Assembly: GCA_017480445.1 (NCBI GenBank)
Contig: JAFVAO010000068.1
Span: 1-33,543, forward strand
Direction of reading: 5' to 3'
DNA: 33,543 nt
From: Lachnospiraceae bacterium
Lineage (GTDB): Bacteria > Bacillota > Clostridia > Lachnospirales > Lachnospiraceae
The notes under the pieces: model-generated
What the model saw: the letters and a program-made list of their open reading frames with translations, nothing else
The model's database searches: none
What the model was told of the DNA's origin: nothing
In this document: one piece after another, positions 10,401-18,000 of the stretch
Layout: every line of letters begins with the position of its first letter
Position numbering within the stretch: position 1 is the first letter of the stretch
Position numbers and translations under genes: made by a program

Positions 10401-13280
10401 CTCGTCAAAAAAGGTAGTGCGCAGCTTTGCGGGAGACGTGAACGCAGGGACATCCGCAGGGAAGATCAGCTCCTCCACCTCGGTAAGCCCGTCCCAGTAC
10501 GCATATATGTTGACATCCCCATTATAAAGGCTGTTCGCATCGAAGGAATCCCTCCCGAATTTCACTTCGGAAAAATCCATCGAAAATACCGGCGCGGAAA
10601 TGGAAAACCTGCCGTTCAGACTTTTGTCGAGATGCGTGAGGTCAAGGGAGCCTTCTCCCAGAATGATCTCGTCGGCGTTTGCCAGCTCGATCATGTTGTT
10701 GGCGAACTTTACGGAATCAAACTTCCGCCCCGTGAGGTCAAGGCTTGCCATCTTAGGCAGGACAAACATGTTGTTTGCGTCTGTCAGATTTTCAAAGGTT
10801 GTATCCTTTCCCCATTTGATCTCCGTAAGATCCTGCATGCGGTAGAACATCCCGTAGGCATATTTCAGGTTTTTCGTGTTGAAATTGGAAAGGTCAAGGC
10901 TTGTAAAGGCGGGACCGTAATCGCCGGGGTAGCCGTGATAATAATTCACAATACTCGCAGTATTATACATTAATACATTTGTAAGCCTGTCAATCGCCCA
11001 AGAGCCCGTATTGTGACCATAATCCGCAGGCTCCGGCACAGTCCTTACAGAACCGAAAAGCCGATCCTCCAGGGCGGTGCCGAACATCATCGACATATCG
11101 GTCACATTGTCCGTGTCAAGGGCGGTGAAATTCTCAATCTGCGACAGGGTCGCGCAGTTTGCGAAAAGAAGGCTCATGTCGGTAACGCCGGTTGTGTCCA
11201 TATCCTTCGGGAATATGATCTTTGTAAGTCCCAATGCGTCGTCGCTGTATTCCGTAATGCGCCGGTTTCCGTAAAACATGCCCTGCATCGTCTTAAGGGA
11301 AGGGGTGAAATCAAGCCCGCTGATATCCAAAGTGCCGGTTCCCATAAAGTCCATGAAGAGAACATTTGCGAACATCCAGCTCATGTCCTTGGCACTGGAG
11401 GTATCCCAGCGTGAGGTATCGATGCTTGGATAATATCTTGCATTCAGACCTCCACTCGTCACATGATAGCCGTCAAACATATGTGAGAAGTTCGTGACCT
11501 TTGAAGTGTTGAGTCTAGACACGTCGATATTGTATTCCGTCCCTGACGCGTTGTAGATCGTCGTCTGGAACATCCCGCTCATGTCGGTAACCTTCGAGGT
11601 GTCAAAATGCGTGATATCCGGAAGATCCGATACGCTCGAAGGGCTTAAGGTGACCGCGAACATCCCCGCCATACACTCCGCACTGGAGGTATCAAGCGCC
11701 GCGATATCAAGCTTGCGGTATGTTCCGTGGCTGAAAAAGTTTGTGAAATTTTTGATATTGCCACCGGTCGACGCGACATCACCCTTTATCGTGACGGTGC
11801 TCGGGCAGATTCCGTACATCGAACCATATTCCATGAAGTCGGTACAGTCCTCAGGGAAGGTAACGCCGGCATCAATGATCAGATTCGATGTCATATTGGG
11901 ATAGTTCGTGCCGTAAAATGTCCCGAATTCATTGATATAGCGGTCTCCTATGATGACCTTGTAGCTCTTGCCGTTATATGTATAGGTCGCCGGGATCTCC
12001 CAGGTGTCGATCATAAGGCCGCTGCCGGATGTATCGCGGAAATCATCCTTATAGCCCCTCATAAATCCCGAAATAAAAGCATTGTAATAACTGCAGCCGT
12101 ACAACGTGATCGTACCTGCGTCTTCGTCAATATAATAGTTGTAAGGATTTAAGCTGAAGCTTCCCATCGCGGAAGCGGTATAAAGATCATCGGTGTAATA
12201 GTTATAGCTGCGCGGATAGATGACGGCAAAGCCGGTCTCCGAGCCATAGCCGTTATCCTTCAAGTCGAAAATCGGGTCATTGTCCCAAAGTATGGATCCG
12301 CCGTCTTTCGTATTTGCAAGGTCGCGTACCGTCTTCGCATCCTTTGCGGCATCATAGGCAAGCGCGACGATGGCGATGGGATGATCAGGATTGCTGAAAT
12401 CGCTTGAATTAAGACACACTTTGCCGGAAAGGGTCATCTGCGGGGTGTATCCTGCCAACTCCGAACCGGTGCTAAGCTTGCCAAGATCATTCGTATATTT
12501 CGCGCCCTCTTCGGTGGATACCTCGTAATCATCCTCTCCTATCTCGACCGTTTTAACGCGCCTGTAGCGGGTAGAGCCGTCTGCTGCTTTGTAGGACTCA
12601 TATTCCCATGCTTCGAGCTTCTGCGCCTTCAGCTTTTTGTATACTCCTTCATTATTTTCGTAGCCTTGAAAATGATAGAATTGGTCACTCAGTTCCGCCG
12701 GCATGTATTTCATTTCGAATACCATCTTGCCGGTAAATTCCGGCGCAGATTCTAATGCGCTGGCAGATTCGCTGTTCTCGTATACCTTCTTGCCCTGCGC
12801 GGGATAGTAGATGACCTCGTGTCCCTCATACCATTTGCCGGTATGTGCCGCCAGCTCCATATCGTTATGAAGGGCGCTGTAAAGCTCCCGGTCGCCTCCG
12901 GCAGTTCCGGTAAGCCATGTACTGTACAAATACTCATCGCCGTCGCCTACATAATCAGAATTTCCGTTCTTGTCGATCGCCCATGCCGCGCCCGTCACAT
13001 AGTTGTATTCAGACCCGGAAAACGTGAAATCGCGGGACGGTTCTACAGGTTCCGTCTCCGGAGCGACAGCGCTTTCCCCATCCGCACCGTCAGCGGTACC
13101 TTCCTCGTTGGTATCCTCCGCGTCACTTTCTGCGGCGGAAGTATCTCCGTCCATAATCATGGCATCCCCGATAACCGCATCAACACCCTGCGCGGCGGCG
13201 AATGCCTCCATTGGCAGAGATGTCACGATCATCAGTGCCGATAAAATGATACTGAGTGTCCTTGAAATCCATTTTTTCAT
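4434..13280 (-). CDS. giant secreted BspA-like leucine-rich-repeat surface protein
   Basis: About 2948 residues from the ATG at 13280, which has GGAAGGTGAG upstream and opens a classical signal peptide (KKW, hydrophobic stretch, cleavage after AFA-A). A further in-frame ATG at 13322 would add 14 residues before it. Order (approximate residues): acidic linker 40-90; unassigned ectodomain to about 540; DUF285/BspA repeats about 540-830 with the recurring DTSKVTDMSGMF pattern; Ig-like module about 1050-1110; LRR_5 repeats about 1150-1630 (IGANAF, IGNNAF, IGDNAF); glycine/tyrosine-rich segment about 1850-1950; bacterial Ig-like (Big2) modules near 2060 and 2180 joined by a PGPGPDPEPDPEP linker; then several C-terminal modules beginning YTG-A-KP. 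No LPXTG, SLH or choline-binding motif is visible, so attachment is unclear. Likely an adhesin or matrix-binding protein. Three Ser/Gly-rich inserts interrupt the C-terminal modules. Preceded by the LuxR-tailed transporter gene and a hairpin/palindrome. Confidence 0.9.
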   Translation of the reverse strand: MKKWISRTLSIILSALMIVTSLPMEAFAAAQGVDAVIGDAMIMDGDTSAAESDAEDTNEEGTADGADGESAVAPETEPVEPSRDFTFSGSEYNYVTGAAWAIDKNGNSDYVGDGDEYLYSTWLTGTAGGDRELYSALHNDMELAAHTGKWYEGHEVIYYPAQGKKVYENSESASALESAPEFTGKMVFEMKYMPAELSDQFYHFQGYENNEGVYKKLKAQKLEAWEYESYKAADGSTRYRRVKTVEIGEDDYEVSTEEGAKYTNDLGKLSTGSELAGYTPQMTLSGKVCLNSSDFSNPDHPIAIVALAYDAAKDAKTVRDLANTKDGGSILWDNDPIFDLKDNGYGSETGFAVIYPRSYNYYTDDLYTASAMGSFSLNPYNYYIDEDAGTITLYGCSYYNAFISGFMRGYKDDFRDTSGSGLMIDTWEIPATYTYNGKSYKVIIGDRYINEFGTFYGTNYPNMTSNLIIDAGVTFPEDCTDFMEYGSMYGICPSTVTIKGDVASTGGNIKNFTNFFSHGTYRKLDIAALDTSSAECMAGMFAVTLSPSSVSDLPDITHFDTSKVTDMSGMFQTTIYNASGTEYNIDVSRLNTSKVTNFSHMFDGYHVTSGGLNARYYPSIDTSRWDTSSAKDMSWMFANVLFMDFMGTGTLDISGLDFTPSLKTMQGMFYGNRRITEYSDDALGLTKIIFPKDMDTTGVTDMSLLFANCATLSQIENFTALDTDNVTDMSMMFGTALEDRLFGSVRTVPEPADYGHNTGSWAIDRLTNVLMYNTASIVNYYHGYPGDYGPAFTSLDLSNFNTKNLKYAYGMFYRMQDLTEIKWGKDTTFENLTDANNMFVLPKMASLDLTGRKFDSVKFANNMIELANADEIILGEGSLDLTHLDKSLNGRFSISAPVFSMDFSEVKFGRDSFDANSLYNGDVNIYAYWDGLTEVEELIFPADVPAFTSPAKLRTTFFDEEGGAYDYFGGGNDEKLTLTSSAAGYVITDFKAGNMDYAFGVVGNGGTLDVTIDLADQENYNRNNLSAYFYVEGNSGYDTAKLAPTPDIQWSISGDAVTMEVESGQNTNDYVHLTVVKAGTATVTLSVEGGEYTATFNITVYDSGNEVSLYSADGSIYKANQLSDGNYIVTGFTSLHSDDTIDLRDLRLGSASGPAVTVSRIGNSAFDQSGSDYHLRDTMKEIYIPASVTEIGANAFYNMTVLEKVAIGDESSLKAIGNNAFSSAGSANGQSISYDSNSNEIVTYTKNNPFEINLPEGLETIGNGAFSEADLATLTIPSTVRNIGTNCFTGKSYDRRLTSVVIKTDSLDTIPGYMFTNRGGLASIKNASGNNYDFAGVLRIGNYAFSECKALGGSYRVDSLLSIGNSAFNGTAITGFTAPSLTVMGSSAFEGCNNMTTAVFPYLTEIKENTFRGAKLTKLDISSAVTIGDNAFRGALAMEKVELPKTLVTIGRYAFERNATVKGYVLPDSLHTIGGEAFLNNTALTSLYIPDSVTVIDSNYNGAFQGCTSLEEVVIGSGLTEITTRTFYGCSSLKKLTIGENVEIIGKDAFAYTALEAVNLPASVRTIKDGAFNDGYKGAVKYGGEAVEGGISTLIIPYGVTAITMTEGYSAFSGMSIDHNDTYIKELYLPETIKDLSGLNLRGLFNRKDNTDPDYQLAYEQEGNDVIQYVEKYDGKIYYPGTRSELEAAVFATVTDANGDTLSRSYDTYGKYNVLDLIDIEYGTGFKMVGGKLVFYKEGEPVKAASGKYVVQEAGSNYYLLDENGTYVRDTAYVDSETAGGVTKYYIYYFNTYGLGERQEITDPQILSGSAVYGFFNDSVHAAMTVSGSEPVLLASDSSDGNVPKTTNVKTIGGKQYFAYTNGVLAKGYVKGSTNDGFYFDDQDEKDGRLLWYADHSATPATYYTDTTKETLLGATETVILPDENGTLVSFKNGKLISLADTDLTVTADHATIYTGGESSEISTDYPSAATLTLTVDNTKGFNMEGASVSWSIYTSFPRVTGTKVLTLGTSSGLSGQTSTIGITAQAAGSAKVRATFTDGDGNSAYKDFTITVKELDPMPTGVTVTAGKTTLALDETTTLTATLLPENTTFKTGYDRITWSTSGEHAHYVSLTDNGDGTASIKAPNWLNSADGTSVTVMVTAMTKNGVKGRIRITINSKQGGEEPGPGPDPEPDPEPTEIAVTGVVLNQTAAELYPGESLKLSATVSPANATDKSLSWTVDSASGDSTAVRVDANGKVTAVHAGKAVVIVTANGAASASGSGASGSDGSGNGDGKVQAQCVITVLESEIEETDENGNPIDPGVISTLLEEAKEEGKITVDQPIWVGGLQKSYYYTGNAVKPSIHVYKGHKLLAEKTDYTLSYKNNKNVSTGISDNKKKPQIVIKLKGSYSGSETVYFEIVPMPLDKLTADDLTVAYKAGKKNQLKPVLMYSGAETGWQDTKIKYSAKDITFTWVDDDGEGNSANGSGSNASGSLCDKPGEYAVVISAGASGNFTVGDGTKAVQIATLTVTELVPMSSVKLTGFKASLPYLGKDADGEVQEVKQNAVLKYNGVELKVAAEGDPDAADADCIVTYVNNTEIGVATVIYTGTADADGAGDGLGSGSGSAATGFTGQLKKTFKITGKYTIEASDVSFKYADENGDYKTSYTGLAIKPEVKVVVNGRTLKAGTDYAVTYKNNKAVAGKNETDTKGRSKAPQIIVKGKGNYQTAEKTGITKTFTITKCNLNDLVLTVADKAYNKKANAYKSTKITFTDGNYRDMKLKAGKDYTITVDEILDNTSGDPYVPAPKSVVKVKITGTGANFEGTVTGSYRIIDTKVTPDISKAKAVVGGGKACAYTGSAIEPHDKAWLTENGITGGAGTSNPWLDVTMKAGKETITLHETAQDAAGAKQPGQYEILGYYNNVDKGTAYVLIRGINGYSGIRAVKFKIAASDVKNSWGGVYDAESGKLK

Positions 13281-13351
13281 GCCTTGCTCACCTTCCTGAT
13301 TCTTATGACTTTTCCGGATCATTGCGCTCCGGCTGGCATATCTGTTTGCAC

Positions 13352-13426
13352 AAAAAACTGCCAGCTGCGTACAATCCTACTTGTTTAGCATATGCTACAA
13401 GTAGGATTTTCCGCAAGTTGACAGTT
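13352..13426 (-). terminator. long hairpin with T6 tract between LuxR-MFS and surface-protein genes
   Basis: Read on the - strand, AACTGTC (13426-13420) pairs with GGCAGTT (13362-13356). A partly bulged stem continues inward to GCG/CGC, and an inner perfect 12-bp stem caps it (13408-13397 with 13384-13373). Six T residues (13357-13352) follow at once. This is a good intrinsic terminator for the LuxR-MFS gene, which ends at 13467. Because it is also upstream of the surface-protein start (13280), it could act as an attenuator in a leader. No convincing promoter was found between it and 13280. Confidence 0.6.
13373..13408. repeat. 36-bp palindrome, candidate operator
   Basis: Arms AATCCTACTTGT (13373-13384) and ACAAGTAGGATT (13397-13408) are perfect inverted repeats. 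The spacer holds a second perfect palindrome, TAGCATATGCTA (13386-13397), whose centre is shifted by one base from the outer one. This nested symmetry suits a dimeric regulator as well as an RNA stem. The adjacent gene encodes a LuxR-type DNA-binding domain. Binding is an inference. Confidence 0.5.
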
Positions 13427-13466
13427 GTCTACATGGCGTATTTATCGCAAAAATAACATTTGTTTT

Positions 13467-15014
13467 TTAATTTGCCTCTTCAAAATACAAACGCACAAGT
13501 CCGGCTCTGGTCTGCGTCTTCGTCTTCTCATAGACCGCCGCCACATAGCGCTGGAAAAGGCTTCGGGAGATGGACATTCTCTCCGCCATCTTGGCTGCGG
13601 TGTCCTCCGTGTTGACCAGCAGATCGACCACTTCACCTTCGCGTTCGGTCAGTCCGTAAACGGCAGTAAACCTCTCAAGTCTCTCCGCATCGGACAAAGA
13701 ACCGGCTCCTTCGCCCCAGCCCTGTGCTCCGGCGTTCTGTGCGGCTCCCCCCTGCATTCCGGCACTCTGTCCGGCTATACCCTGCTCTCCGGCTTTCCCT
13801 CTGCCCGGCACCAGATACCCGTTCCACGCCATGCAGATACAGATTCCCGCGAACATGACCAGATCGATCACCATCACTGCCACAGTCGGAAAAGATGAAA
13901 TGACAAGCAAACCACAAATAACGCTTGTTATCCCATTTATGATCCGTCCTGCGCCCGCCCATAGTGCGGTGTGTTTCAATCCCGGAGCAACCATCAGAAA
14001 CTGCAGGTTATAGTATGAAATGATCGCGCCTACCAGCAGGTAATATAAGACAATGCTGACCCACCATACAGAAGCCGTTCCCGAAAGCATCAAATTTAAA
14101 AAAGCAACCAGCGCCGTACACAGCACGCTCAGCGATAATGCATTCCGTCCCCATCTATCGGTGATCCACCCAAATATCAGATAATCCGCCGCCAACACAA
14201 GTCTCGGCCACGCATACAGCTCCATTACAGCCGTCTGTTCTGCCAAGGTCCTTGCAAACCAGTTATCATAAAAATTACCGAGTACCACAAGGAAAGCCAC
14301 GATCAGGCACAGCCTTATGAGCTGCCCGTGCGAGACACCTCCGGCTTCGCAAACTCTCATTTCCGCTTTCGCTGCCGCAAGTTCGCCGTTCATTGCTTTG
14401 CGTTGTTCGCCATTCACTGCTGCCGCAGGTTCGCCGTTCAACGCTGCGCGTTCGCTGTTCGTCACGACCACTCCCACAGCCAACACCGCAAAACAAATAC
14501 CTGTAAGCACACATAATATACTGCTTCCCACACCGGCTTCCGACAGGATAAACTGGAACAAAACCGACAGGGCGCCGCCCATTCCTACGATCCTGCCCAG
14601 CGCTTTTTCCCCCGCAAGTCCTGTGGCCATACGAAAATACACATAGCCGCCGGTGATTCCAAGCGCACATGCCATAATGAGCTCTACAATGCCAATATAC
14701 CCCCGCTGTCTGAGAAAAGGAAGCAATATGATCCCCGCCGCGTCCAGAAAGCAGACAGGCGGGATCAGTTTCCGTATGTGCTTCCCAAGTTTCCCGGCTA
14801 TCACGCCAAACAGCGCGAAACCGGTCATCATGAGTATCATATCTCCATAATACAGCTTCTCGAGCACACCGTTATCCACCGCATACCCCATGTTGCTTCC
14901 GATCAGCGTCAACATCATGGAAAACGCAAACATGTACACTGCAAAAAAGACCGTATAAGAAACAGCTTTTTTTGAAATTTTTGTCTGAACCTGATATTTA
15001 CCATATTCTTTCAT
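13467..15014 (-). CDS. 12-TM MFS-like membrane protein fused to a LuxR-type HTH
   Basis: 515 residues. Residues 15-400 hold about 12 hydrophobic segments arranged like a major facilitator protein, with a central cytoplasmic loop near 185-220. The C-terminal 70 residues are a LuxR/GerE helix-turn-helix: YGLTEREGEVVDLLV, then AAKMAERMSISRSLFQRYVAAVYEKT. Membrane-embedded LuxR regulators of this kind are common in Eggerthellaceae and other Actinobacteria and occur in some Clostridia; they are thought to sense a ligand or transport state and regulate neighbouring genes. The central loop contains four 8-residue repeats (NGEPAAAV type), and the linker before the HTH is Gly/Ala/Gln-rich. The gene starts 28 nt after the triple-vWA gene and is followed by a large hairpin and the surface-protein gene, a plausible target. 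Its Shine-Dalgarno is weak (GGACAGG). Confidence 0.88.
   Translation of the reverse strand: MKEYGKYQVQTKISKKAVSYTVFFAVYMFAFSMMLTLIGSNMGYAVDNGVLEKLYYGDMILMMTGFALFGVIAGKLGKHIRKLIPPVCFLDAAGIILLPFLRQRGYIGIVELIMACALGITGGYVYFRMATGLAGEKALGRIVGMGGALSVLFQFILSEAGVGSSILCVLTGICFAVLAVGVVVTNSERAALNGEPAAAVNGEQRKAMNGELAAAKAEMRVCEAGGVSHGQLIRLCLIVAFLVVLGNFYDNWFARTLAEQTAVMELYAWPRLVLAADYLIFGWITDRWGRNALSLSVLCTALVAFLNLMLSGTASVWWVSIVLYYLLVGAIISYYNLQFLMVAPGLKHTALWAGAGRIINGITSVICGLLVISSFPTVAVMVIDLVMFAGICICMAWNGYLVPGRGKAGEQGIAGQSAGMQGGAAQNAGAQGWGEGAGSLSDAERLERFTAVYGLTEREGEVVDLLVNTEDTAAKMAERMSISRSLFQRYVAAVYEKTKTQTRAGLVRLYFEEAN
14361..14456 (-). repeat. 24-bp in-frame tandem repeats in the MFS-LuxR gene
   Basis: Four degenerate units: 14361-14384, 14385-14408, 14409-14432 and 14433-14456. 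The last three begin GCCGTTCA or GCCATTCA on the + strand. They encode 8-residue repeats (NGELAAAK, NGEQRKAM, NGEPAAAV, NSERAAL-) in the predicted central cytoplasmic loop. Unit length is a multiple of three, so copy-number change would not shift the frame. Confidence 0.75.
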
Positions 15015-15042
15015 ACAAAAAACCTGTCCTTGCCCATATCTG

Positions 15043-18000
15043 TCAAATATTCCGATCGTCTTTCTTTTTCAAAAGCTGGGAGGTGTCCAGAATCTGCTCC
15101 TGGGGCTTTGCCTTACGGCTCCGTCTGTCCGTATCCTTCCGCTGCGCCGACATTGCTCCTTGCCCCGGTCCCGTCATCGTCTGACCCGCACCCGGCATTT
15201 GCGCTGCTCCGGCCGGCATCTGACCCGCCCCCTGACCGGCTGCCATACCCTGACCCGCTCCCGGCACTTGCATTGCGCCCGGCATCTGCGCGTTCTCCGC
15301 CTGCCTCCGTGCTGCCTTCTGCGCCCTACGCTGCTTTCCGCGCTCCGCTATCTTCGCGAAATCCGGCTCATACTGGAACCGCCGCATGGCAATATCCGCC
15401 AGAAACAAGAGGATCGCCAACGCCAACAGCCAATTGGTCAGGGAATGTTTCTCCTTGGCCTTGGCGTCCACTTTGCCCCACACATCTGTATCCGCATCAA
15501 TGATCTGTCCGTAGCGCTGCACAAAGTTCAGATAGGGCGCCGTGCTTACGTCAAATTTGTATTCGTCCGAGAACTGCACCGCCGTCGCGGTCGTGAGATA
15601 ACTCTGGATCTCGCCGTCCTCCTCGCGCCGAATGTTCAAGTGATACAGCCCCGCCTGCGCCGTATCCAGCGCCGCCTCGTACTTGCCGGGCGCTGTGGCG
15701 TGCAGCCGCACTTCTGTGTCTGCTCCCTCCGGATCGACCACCTTCGCCAACACTTCCGTCTTACCTGAGTAATCCTCCGTCTGGTAGACCACCGTCGTCT
15801 GCTCTCCCGCGGTCACCACATTGACTCTGTCTCCGCCCAGACTTGCGTTACCCGTGGAATAATCCACGATGCGTTTCCACAGCTGTACCGTGTCATCCGC
15901 CCCTGAGAAGGCCGCCGTCCAAGCGCCGGTCACATCGCTGTTCCACGCCACTGTCCTGCCCAATCCATACTGCCAGACCGTCAGAATCGGCGCATCCTTT
16001 TCCGGCTCCTTGATGATGGGATTGGCTGCTGTCTTCTCCGTGGCTGACACATACCCATAGAGTCTGGGCCATCCGTTCGGGAACAGATTGGACGTCAGTT
16101 CATGTCCCTGGCGCACGGAAAGCGCAAAGTCCCCATTCTGGATATAGCTGTCTCCGCCCAAAAAGACTTCCTGCGCGAAGATCTTCGGGATATCCAGGGA
16201 CACATCCGAATAGTAATAACGGCCGCCGCACCGCGTCGCCAATTCCTTCAGAAGCTGCGTGTCCGATCCGCTCCCCACAGCCACCGTAGAAAGCGTCACG
16301 CCGCCGCTTGTATAATCCTTGATCACATCTTTAAAATCCGTCGTCTCCCCCATGCCGTCCGTGAGCAGCACGACATGCTTCGCCTGCGCGTCGCACGCCG
16401 AAATCACATCATAGGCCTCCTGCACGGCGGGCTTGATCGTGGTTCCGCCGCCCTCGCGGATCGCTTTGATGGACTCTTTGATCTTCTCGCGATCCTTGGC
16501 CTTCGTCAATTCCACCTGCCATGTGTACTCCGTGTCGAAGGTCAGCACGCCGACATAATCCTCATCCTGCAGATTGTCCACCGCCACGGTCGCTGCCCGG
16601 ATCGCCACATCCAGATTGCTCACACCGTTCGTATCGCTCAGCATACTGCCCGATCGGTCGATCACCATGACCATCGCCATATGCTGCATTTCATTCACTG
16701 CTTTTAACTGCATATTGACCGGCAGCACCGTCTCAAGCACCGTGTTCCGATAGCCGCCGAGTGCAAAGCTGTTCTCTCCGCCGCAGCAGACGAAGCCGCA
16801 GCCGTAATCCTTCACATAGGATTCCAGATTGTTCAAAAAGCCCTGCGGCAGATCGTCAATATAGGTGTCCACCAGCAGGATCGATCGGTATGCCAGCATT
16901 TCCTCCATGGTGGACGGCGCATTCAACGCCGATACCACACTATAGTCGCAGCCCGCCGCCTGCAGGATCGATGTGAAGTTGGAGGAATTGATGCCCCGGC
17001 CGGATACCACCAGCACCTTGGGTGTCGCCTCCACCACCGAATAGGCATTGTAAAAATCATTTTCCGCACAGCCGTCTCCTGCTGCCTGCACCTGCACCCG
17101 CAGACTCTCCATGGAGCCGCCGCCCGCATCCTCCGCCACCTGATCGGAGAACACAAAGCGGTTGCTGCCCTTGTTCAGATGCACACTGTATTCCGCACTC
17201 TTGACACTGCCGTGATAAATCGCGATCACCGCATCGGTATCGTAGTTGCTCTCTGTCAGCACAGTCACGGAATACCGGTCGCCCGGATGCAGATAAACCG
17301 GCATAATCACCTGATCAATATAGGCGTCGTTTTTCACTTCGTTCTCATACAACAGCGTGGCGAATTCCGTCCTGCCGGCCACCAGCGCCTGCGCCATGTT
17401 CTGGATATCCCCACGGGTCTGTCTGCCGTCCGTCAACACCACCAGACGGCCATTGGCGTTGCCCGGAATCATCGTGAGCGCCCTGGACACAGCCTCCTCA
17501 AAATTGGTGGCCGTCCCCTCCGGGATCGTCATCAGCTGCCCGTAATTTTTCCGGTTGGTCATAAACTGCTCTACCAGCGCCCCTTTGCCGAACGTCACGA
17601 TACCATACACATTGCCCTTCGGCATCTGTCCCACTGTCCGCGCGAGATACTCCTGCATCTCATCCTGATGCGCCGCATTGCTGTTGGAGAGATCCACCAC
17701 AAATACCGTCGCCGTCTTGTTGCTGCCGATGCGGATGCCGATTCCGAACAGCGCTAAGAACAGACAAAACACCACAATGCCCCGCACCGCCGGATAAAAG
17801 AATCCGCGATAGCGCATCTGCCGTACGTAGAGGAGCCACTCAACCACCAGCAGAAGCAGTGCAAGCAGGATAAAGAAATTGCGCAGTGTCTTGCGCACCT
17901 TCTGCACCTGCAGACCGTCCGTGGTCGTCACCGACGCGGCCTCTCCCCTGCCCTCGGACTCTGTGCCTGTGCGGAACCGCACCACATAGCGCTCCTGATA

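Noticed and set aside
13281-13322. 14-residue extension of the giant surface protein
   Set aside because: It would place charged residues ahead of a complete signal peptide; ATG 13280 has a good ribosome site and the standard KK-hydrophobic start.
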